Below are positions 62,101-64,000 of a stretch of DNA of 64,000 bases, one piece after another. The translations under genes and the position numbers were made by a program. A model generated the notes under the pieces. That model was not told the DNA's origin, made no database searches, and saw only the letters and a list, made by a program, of their open reading frames with translations. How positions within the stretch are numbered: position 1 is the first letter of the stretch; every line of letters starts with the position of its first letter. This DNA comes from Pyxidicoccus sp. MSG2 (GTDB taxonomy: Bacteria; Myxococcota; Myxococcia; Myxococcales; Myxococcaceae), in NCBI RefSeq assembly GCF_026626705.1, contig NZ_JAPNKC010000001.1, positions 1,922,001 to 1,986,000 of the forward strand, read 5' to 3'.

Positions 62101-64000
62101 CTGGGCGAGGTGGAGTCCGCCCTGGCGAAGCTGCCCGCGGTGCGTGAGTCGGCAGTGCTGGCGCGCGAGGACGGGCCCGGTGGAAAGCGCCTGGTGGGCT
62201 ACGTGGTGGCGCACGAGGGCTTCCAGACGGACAGCGCCGCGCTGCGCGCCGCCCTGAAGGAAACGTTGCCCGAGTACATGGTGCCCTCGGCCGTGGTGGT
62301 GCTGGACGCGATGCCGCTCACGTCCAACGGCAAGGTGGACCGCAAGGCCCTGCCCGCGCCGGACCTCACCGCCGCCAGTGGACGTCCGGACTTCGTCGCC
62401 CCGCGCACGGAGACGGAGACGCTGCTGGCCGGCATCTGGAGCGCCGTGCTCGGCGTGGAACCGGTGGGCCTGTCCGACAACTTCTTCGAGCTGGGCGGAC
62501 ACTCCCTGCTGGCCACCCAGGCCATCAGTCGCATGCGCGCCGCGTTCAACGTGGAACTGCCGCTGCGCGACCTGTTCGACGCCGCGACGCTCACCGAGCT
62601 GGCGGTGCGGGTGGACCGGGCAGTGCAGGCCGGCCAGGGCGCGCAGGTGCCGCCGCTGGTGCCGGTGCCGCGCACGGGCGACCTGCCGGTGTCGATGGCG
62701 CAGCATCGCCTGTGGTTCCTGGACCAGCTCGACCCGGACAGCCCCCTCTACAACCTGCCGTCCGCCCTCGGGCTGGAAGGCGCGGTGGACACGGGTGCCC
62801 TGGAGCGAGCGCTGACGGAGCTGGTGCGCAGGCAGGAGGCGCTGAGGACCACGTTCCGCGACAGCGCGAATGGCCCCGTCCAGGTCATCCACCCGGCCGC
62901 GCCCGTGCCGGTGCAGGTGATGGACCTGACCGCGGTACCCGAGGCCCAGCGGCGGCAGGAGGCACGGCAGCGCGTGCGTGAAGAGGCGCTCCGTCCCTTC
63001 AGCCTGTCCCGAGGCCCACTGCTGCGCGCGGCGCTGCTGAAGCTCTCCGAGCGCGAGCACGTGCTGGTCATCACCGTGCACCACGTCGTCTCCGACGGCT
63101 GGTCGCTGGGGGTGATGGTGCGCGAGCTGGCCGCGCTCTACGTGGCCTTCTCGGGGGGCCAGCCCTCTCCTCTGCCCGAGCTGCCGTTGCAGTACGCCGA
63201 CTTCGCGGCCTGGCAGCGCGGCTGGCTGCGGGACGAGGTGCTGGAGGGTCAACTCGGCTGGTGGCGCGAGCAACTGGCCGGCGTGCCGCGCACGCTCGAG
63301 CTGCCCACGGACCGGCCCCGGCCGGCGGTGCAGACGTCACGCGGTGCCTCGACGATGGTGCAGCTCCCGGCGTCCCTGGCCGAGGCGCTGGAGGCCCTCT
63401 GCCGTCGTGAGGGCGTGACGCCCTTCATGGCGCTGCTCAGCGCCTTCCAGTTCCTGATGGGCCGCTACACGGGCCAGTCGGAGGTCATCGTCGGCTCGGT
63501 CGTGGCCGGAAGAGACCGGGGAGAGCTGGAGTCGCTCGTCGGCTTCTTCATCAATACGCTGCCCCTGCGGGCGCGGTTGTCCCCCACGGACAGCTACCGC
63601 TCGCTGCTGGCCCAGGTGCGGGACACGACACTCGGCGCCTTCGCCCATCAGTCCGTGCCCTTCGAGCGCGTGGTGGAGGCGCTCCGGATGGAGCGCGACC
63701 TGAGCCGCCCGCCGCTGGTGCAGGTGATGTTCGCGCTGCAGAACGCGCCCATGCCGACCCTGCGGCTGCCGGGCCTGTCCCTGAGCGCGATGCCGGTGGA
63801 GAACAGGCCGGTCAAGTTCGAGCTGGAGCTGAACCTGTTCCGCACGGCCGATGGCTACTCCGGCCCGCTCGAATACAACACCGACCTGTTCGAGCCGGCG
63901 ACCATCGACCGGATGGCAGAGCACTTCCGTGGGCTCGTGGAAGCGCTCGTCGCCCGGCCCGAGGCGCCCCTCGCGTCCGTGTCCATGCTGACGCAGGCGG
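48574..64000 (+). CDS. NRPS locus C, 3'-partial: C-A-T-E, C-A-T, C-A-T, C-A-T, C...
   Basis: Third peptide synthetase, open to the window end (over 5,140 residues). It starts MSLTPEQKRARLAELL at ATG 48574 after AGGAG. Module 1 has C, A, a carrier with GGDS (Ser 51640) and an epimerization domain (HHLAVDG at 52192, then NYLGQFDQ at about 52858). The next C domain is the DCL type (LSPLQQGMLFH, HHHLLLDG at 53617), as expected after an E domain. Further C domains have HHxxxDG at 56758, 59926 and 63079; carriers are at 56191, 59350 and 62503. Codes: DASTVAAVCK (Tyr) twice, DAFWMGFVFK (Leu-like), DLESIGGVVK (unassigned). The predicted start of the product is D-Tyr, Tyr, aliphatic, X. The last C domain is cut by the window edge. 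No frameshift was seen when reading this frame through. Confidence 0.93.
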   Translation, partial: MSLTPEQKRARLAELLREKNRQSRRAPVSFAQERMWFQERLNPGSAAFNVPIAVRLSGELNVDALRRALQELVQRHEALRTTFVEQDGRVAQHIAASVDVALPVVDVADGTASEREAEAWRRLHLQAQQPFDVEKGPLLRTMLYRWGPSEHLLLLDVHHIVSDGWSLGVLVRELGALYPALAAGQPSPLPPLRMQYAEFATWQRDWLKGETLDAQLAYWRKQLDPNAVLELPTDKPRPSVASTRGARLTVMLPPELLQSLKDLARREGRTLFPLLVAAYQALLSRYSGQDDVVIGTPVAGRNRSELEGLIGLFVNTLALRADLSGDPTFLELMTRVHEASLGAFAHQDVPFEKLVEALEPERSLSTSPLFQVSFTLQNAPLPPLHVPGLVLEAQPVDSGTSQVDLSLLATELPQGLRLVTLYRTDLFEESSVRRLLAHFQTLLEAIAEQPERRLSELPLMDDVERQRVLVQWNGQPAAFPDGATVHARFEAQAGTTPDATAIFHGDTSLTFGELDGRANQLAHHLRMLGVGPDTLVALHLERSVDLVVAMLGVLKAGGAFVPLDPSYPADRLGYMLTDSAVPVIITLEQLADELPSRGEQLVLLDADARHLERQPRTPPASGVLAEHLAYVIYTSGSTGRPKGVAVTHRGVPNLAQAQSRAMGIEPGTRVLQFASPSFDAAVSEVFVTLLSGGTLCLPTSEERMPGPALAALLRTREIHVATLPPTALFVMEPEGLECLRTLVSAGEACSAELVAKWAPGRRFINAYGPTEATVCASMAICAPDGQKPSIGGPLANMRLYVLDAHLRPVPTGVPGELFIGGVGLARGYLRRPELTAERFVPDAFSGVPGERLYRTGDLVRWKPDGTLDYLGRTDFQVKLRGFRIELGEIESALRAHPSVEDAVAVVRADGPSGSRLVAYVVSPYEEDEGPAPDVQVLRTFLAERLPEYMVPAAFAVLKALPLTPNGKVDRKALPAPEAQQRDTATFEEPRTAEEKALAAVWAELLGVPRVGLHDNFFELGGDSILSIQLVSRARQAGLHLAANHIFQHQTLEALARVAKREGHVQAEQGLVRGTVPLTPIQRAFFEQPPALPHHYNQAVLLAARGEVDVPALEKALQALVAHHDSLRLRFTRGADGAWQQEIAGAEAPVRLTRVDLSSTPEAAQAQAMEAEATRLQGSLSLEEGLLLRAGLFQSGSNRAPRLLLVVHHLAVDGVSWRTLLEDLATAYAQLQRGQPVALPPKSTSFKAWAEKLHTFARSEELARELPYWVEQGRAQVPALPVDLTGAANTLASARVVQVSLDAEETRLLLQETPAAWRAHINDVLLAALADSLTQWTGQPRLRVELEGHGREALFEDVDLSRTVGWFTATYPVVLDVSGASTLGDRLRAVRDSLRRLPRRGIGHGLLRHLAGEAQARALKEAPRAQVLFNYLGQFDQVGGTQGAALPFAPTREPTGALWSPEGERSHLLEVNGYVFEGRLTLGWTYSEAVHRPETVQALAAQCLSALRQLISTRTSADARRYTPADFPLAKVDQATLERVLPAGLVVEDLYPLSPLQQGMLFHTLAEPGTGIYTSQLAWTFSGTVDLGTFRRAVDAVAERHAPLRTSFLWDGLEEPLQVVHPGASVPWEEQDWRGVPEAEQRARLDALMTGDSKRGFDPRQAPLTRVTVVRLEDRVHRVLWTHHHLLLDGWGLGAILQELFAAYDELRAGRTPQKGGASMPFRDYIAWLQRQPMERTEAFWRQALRGFTAPTPLPGMQPEKPGVPHAYSQLRSTLSAELTSAAQAFARQHQLTTNAVVQAAWALALARHTGERDIVYGATVSGRSAELPGIDRAVGLFINSLPVRVRMDEDTRVLAWMKALNTQLAEQRNHEHSPLVRIQGWSDVPRGTPLFHSLFVFENYPVDAAVKSARADLGLRDVVSQEMAELPLGAVILPGTRMELRLTYDVTRFEVYRLEALLKHWAVALEALVSRPDSRLGDVSLLSEEERRQVLVQWSGRSEAFPDGATVHARFEVQARSTPDATALVLGDTSLTYGELDARANQLAHHLRMLGVGPDTLVALHLERSVDLVVSMLGVLKAGGAFVPLDPSYPADRLGFMLGDSAVPVVITLEDLADELPSRGEQFVLLDADERHLRRQPTTPPASDVQAEHLAYVIYTSGSTGRPKGVTVTHRGVPNLAQAQARAMGIEPGTRVLQFASPSFDAAVSEVFVTLLSGGTLCLPSSEERMPGPALAQWLRAQEVQVATLPPSALSVMEPEGLECLRTLVSAGEACSAELVAKWAPGRRFINAYGPTEATVCASLAICEPDGQKPSIGGPLANTRLYVLDAQLRPVPTGVPGELFIGGVGLARGYLRRPELTAERFIPDAFSGVPGERLYRTGDLVRWLPDGTLDYLGRTDFQVKLRGFRIELGEVESALRAHPSVEDAVAVVRNDGPAGERLVAYVVSPMDEANVEVLRTFLAERLPEYMVPSAFVVMDVLPLTPNGKVDRKALPAPEAQQRGAVAFVAPRTPLEQKVADAFAQVLGVERVSANDDFFALGGHSLLATRVASHLNASLGVELSLRTLFEASTVSALAALLGEADASTPVPAIVPVPRTGTLPLSFAQQRLWLIDQLEPGSSAYNMPAFVHLAGTLDVGALRRALDELVHRHEALRTHFAQQEGEPLQVINPQGRLPLETVDLSGLEPQTARAEQERHLRETLLQPFTLTAGPLLRVRLLKLGATEHVLALSMHHIVSDGWSMGVLVREVAALYEAFSQGRPSPLPPLPIQYADYAVWQRNWLQGAALEAQLGYWKQQLSGGATLELPTDKPRPPVQTFRGAYVPVVLSRTTAARLDALCLREGLTPFMVLMASFQVLLSRHAGQEDVSVGSPIAGRQRGELEGLIGFFVNTLVLRARVEGRSSFLQLLRQVKEAALGAYAHQDVPFERLVEELQSSRDLSRSPLFQALFALQNAPMPSLQAPGLEMAPLTVANPTIKFELELSLAESVDGYRGTLGYNTDLFNATTVERMASHFQALIEALVERPEASLDSISMLAPTERQQVLVDWSTAAPNHPRESTLPDVFAQVVARFPDHIAVEFGDTRLTYRQLDERSNLLAHHLRRLGVGADSRVALAVERSLELIVSLVAILKAGGAYVPLDPSYPRERLAGMVEDTRPQALITTRDFVSRLPAEGLTTVVLEDAALASEPTHAPSPVALPDSLAYVDFTSGSTGRPKGVGTTHHNVLRTLLGVDYARFGPDEVLLQFAPIHFDASTFEIWGALLHGGRLVVMPPQAASLEELGRVIQSSGVTTMWATSGLFTQLVDTPPPGLSTLKHVMTGGDVVSPAHVRRAVDGLRLPVTAFYGPTETTVFATSWPVTRAEQVGNTVPIGRPTPGTRLYVLDAHGQPAPVGVTGELFIGGDGVARGYVGQPALTAERFIPDSFGDEPGARLYRTGDLVRWRNDGALDFVGRADTQVKLRGFRIELAEVEAALRAHPEVAQAVALVREDVPGDKRLVGYVAAPESLDLASLRASLKQRLPEYMVPSAFVRLDALPLTANAKVDRKALPAPDAALLSSTKAYVAPRGPTEELLAGIFAQVLGLTRVGANDDFFELGGHSLLATRVVSRIRTAFDVDLALRELFQAPTIATLAERIDTAVRTGQIGVLPAIARVPRTEKLPLSFTQQRLWFLDQLEPGSPAYNMPVVLELSGELNVDALRESLSTLVRRHEALRTTFHAGAEGPVQRTSEPAPLDLPVIDLSPLPPEQRKEEARRRVTREAMSPFDLATGPLIRALLLRLDAREHVLQLNIHHIVSDGWSMTVLVRELTALYPAFASGQPSPLPELPLQYADYAAWQRRWMDDAELEKQLTWWRRQLDGAPQDLELPTDRPRVHHPAPPGALLNMKLPRELSEAVEALCIREGITPFMFFLAAFQVLLSRYSGQDDISVGTPVAGRNRTELEGLVGFFLNTLVMRTRLDGEPTVRELLGRARETALGAYAHQHVPFEQLQPMRDLRQAPMFRVMLLLQNLPESELALPGLSVRVAVPERRISKFDLSLSLTRTNEGFVGELEYATDLFDTSTAERMARHLRTLVEAMVGDTSRPVSGLSMLSGEERQRILGDWSANPAPFPDVCLHSLFEDQVRRAPDALAASFEGQHLTYAQLDAKANQLAHALRRQGVGPEVRVALSVERSLDIVVGLFGILKAGGAWVPVDPLLPRERLAFMLEDSGAVMLVTQAPLLERFPASFHARALCLDTGREALSRESTEAPVTGVAPYHLAYLLYTSGSTGTPKGTAVEHRSVANLVTQEKGVYEIGPGSRVLQFASLSFDLSVEEIFTTLCSGGALVLAPMEKLMPGAPLQKLMRDEALTVISVTPATLAATPAENYPALRTVISGGEAVSAEVVARWAPGRTFHNGYGPTEATVVVTLTVCEPDGRVPSIGRPIGNLRTYVLDARGEPVAVGVKGELYVGGVGVARGYAGRPSLTAERFLPDALSGVPGARLYRTGDVVRWREDGSLEFVGRADAQVKVRGFRIELGEVESALAKLPAVRESAVLAREDGPGGKRLVGYVVAHEGFQTDSAALRAALKETLPEYMVPSAVVVLDAMPLTSNGKVDRKALPAPDLTAASGRPDFVAPRTETETLLAGIWSAVLGVEPVGLSDNFFELGGHSLLATQAISRMRAAFNVELPLRDLFDAATLTELAVRVDRAVQAGQGAQVPPLVPVPRTGDLPVSMAQHRLWFLDQLDPDSPLYNLPSALGLEGAVDTGALERALTELVRRQEALRTTFRDSANGPVQVIHPAAPVPVQVMDLTAVPEAQRRQEARQRVREEALRPFSLSRGPLLRAALLKLSEREHVLVITVHHVVSDGWSLGVMVRELAALYVAFSGGQPSPLPELPLQYADFAAWQRGWLRDEVLEGQLGWWREQLAGVPRTLELPTDRPRPAVQTSRGASTMVQLPASLAEALEALCRREGVTPFMALLSAFQFLMGRYTGQSEVIVGSVVAGRDRGELESLVGFFINTLPLRARLSPTDSYRSLLAQVRDTTLGAFAHQSVPFERVVEALRMERDLSRPPLVQVMFALQNAPMPTLRLPGLSLSAMPVENRPVKFELELNLFRTADGYSGPLEYNTDLFEPATIDRMAEHFRGLVEALVARPEAPLASVSMLTQA
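53186..56330 (+). other. Locus C module 2 (DCL C-A-T, Tyr)
   Basis: The C domain differs clearly from all others in the window: LYPLSPLQQGMLFH start and HHHLLLDGWG at 53617, typical of domains that accept a D-residue donor. A core at 55039; code DASTVAAVCK (Tyr), with an A domain closely related to module 1. Carrier Ser at 56191 (GGHS). Confidence 0.86.
56331..59490 (+). other. Locus C module 3 (C-A-T, Leu-like)
   Basis: LCL-type C domain with HHIVSDG at 56758; A core at 58180. FDASTFE, TMWATSGLF, VMTGGD and FYGPTETTVF give DAFWMGFVFK, identical to locus B module 8, Leu-like. Carrier Ser at 59350. Confidence 0.84.
59491..62640 (+). other. Locus C module 4 (C-A-T, unassigned substrate)
   Basis: C domain HHIVSDG at 59926, with the shortened FEQLQPMRD segment also seen in locus B module 2. 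A core at 61342; code DLESIGGVVK. Carrier Ser at 62503. The A domain is nearly identical to locus B module 2. Confidence 0.82.
62641..64000 (+). other. Locus C module 5 (C domain, cut by window end)
   Basis: C domain from SMAQHRLWFLDQL with HHVVSDG at 63079, complete almost to its C-terminal boundary. Its C1 motif has H in place of the usual Q (AQHRLWF). The following A domain is outside the window. Confidence 0.85.

Overview
The window is 64 kb of very GC-rich DNA (about 70% by eye, with strong G/C preference at third codon positions). It is filled almost entirely by three head-to-tail non-ribosomal peptide synthetase (NRPS) loci on the + strand. The base composition, the giant multimodular NRPS proteins and the codon use point to a myxobacterium of the Myxococcus/Corallococcus/Archangium kind. 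That assignment is inference, because no housekeeping gene is present to confirm it.

Layout. (A) 1-14932 is the 3' part of an NRPS gene whose 5' end lies outside the window: A(partial)-T, then four C-A-T modules, then a thioesterase (TE). The TE reading frame is broken by a missing base near 14479/14480. (B) After a 357-bp gap, 15290-48198 is a second NRPS with its own TE. Its frame is broken once, near 25994/25995. If that break is a sequencing error, the product is a single protein of about 10,969 residues. Its order is C-A-T, C-A-T, A-T (no C), C followed by only the first ~50 residues of an A domain, then seven C-A-T modules and TE. (C) After a 375-bp gap holding a strong terminator-like palindrome, 48574 to beyond 64000 is a third NRPS: C-A-T-E, C(DCL)-A-T, C-A-T, C-A-T, C... 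It is still open at the window end.

Predicted substrates come from ten-residue pocket codes that I read by aligning to GrsA by eye. Locus A: three Leu-like, one unassigned, Glu, release. Locus B: aromatic (Tyr/Phe-like), unassigned, unassigned, Glu, unassigned twice, Leu-like, aliphatic, Glu, Val, release. Locus C: D-Tyr (the only epimerase seen), Tyr, Leu-like, unassigned, and so on. No tailoring enzyme, transporter, regulator, MbtH-like protein or mobile element lies in the window.

The most notable aspects are evolutionary. Locus B carries two module-scale scars: a C domain lost between T2 and A3, and an A-T pair lost after C4, leaving an A-domain stub. The scars leave an initiation-type A-T pair in the middle of the protein and two C domains in tandem. 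Long, nearly identical tracts link modules within and between loci: a 631-bp identical tract in locus A, a Glu A-T cassette present three times, and the start of locus B colinear with locus C. The region looks like an NRPS undergoing active module recombination and gene conversion.
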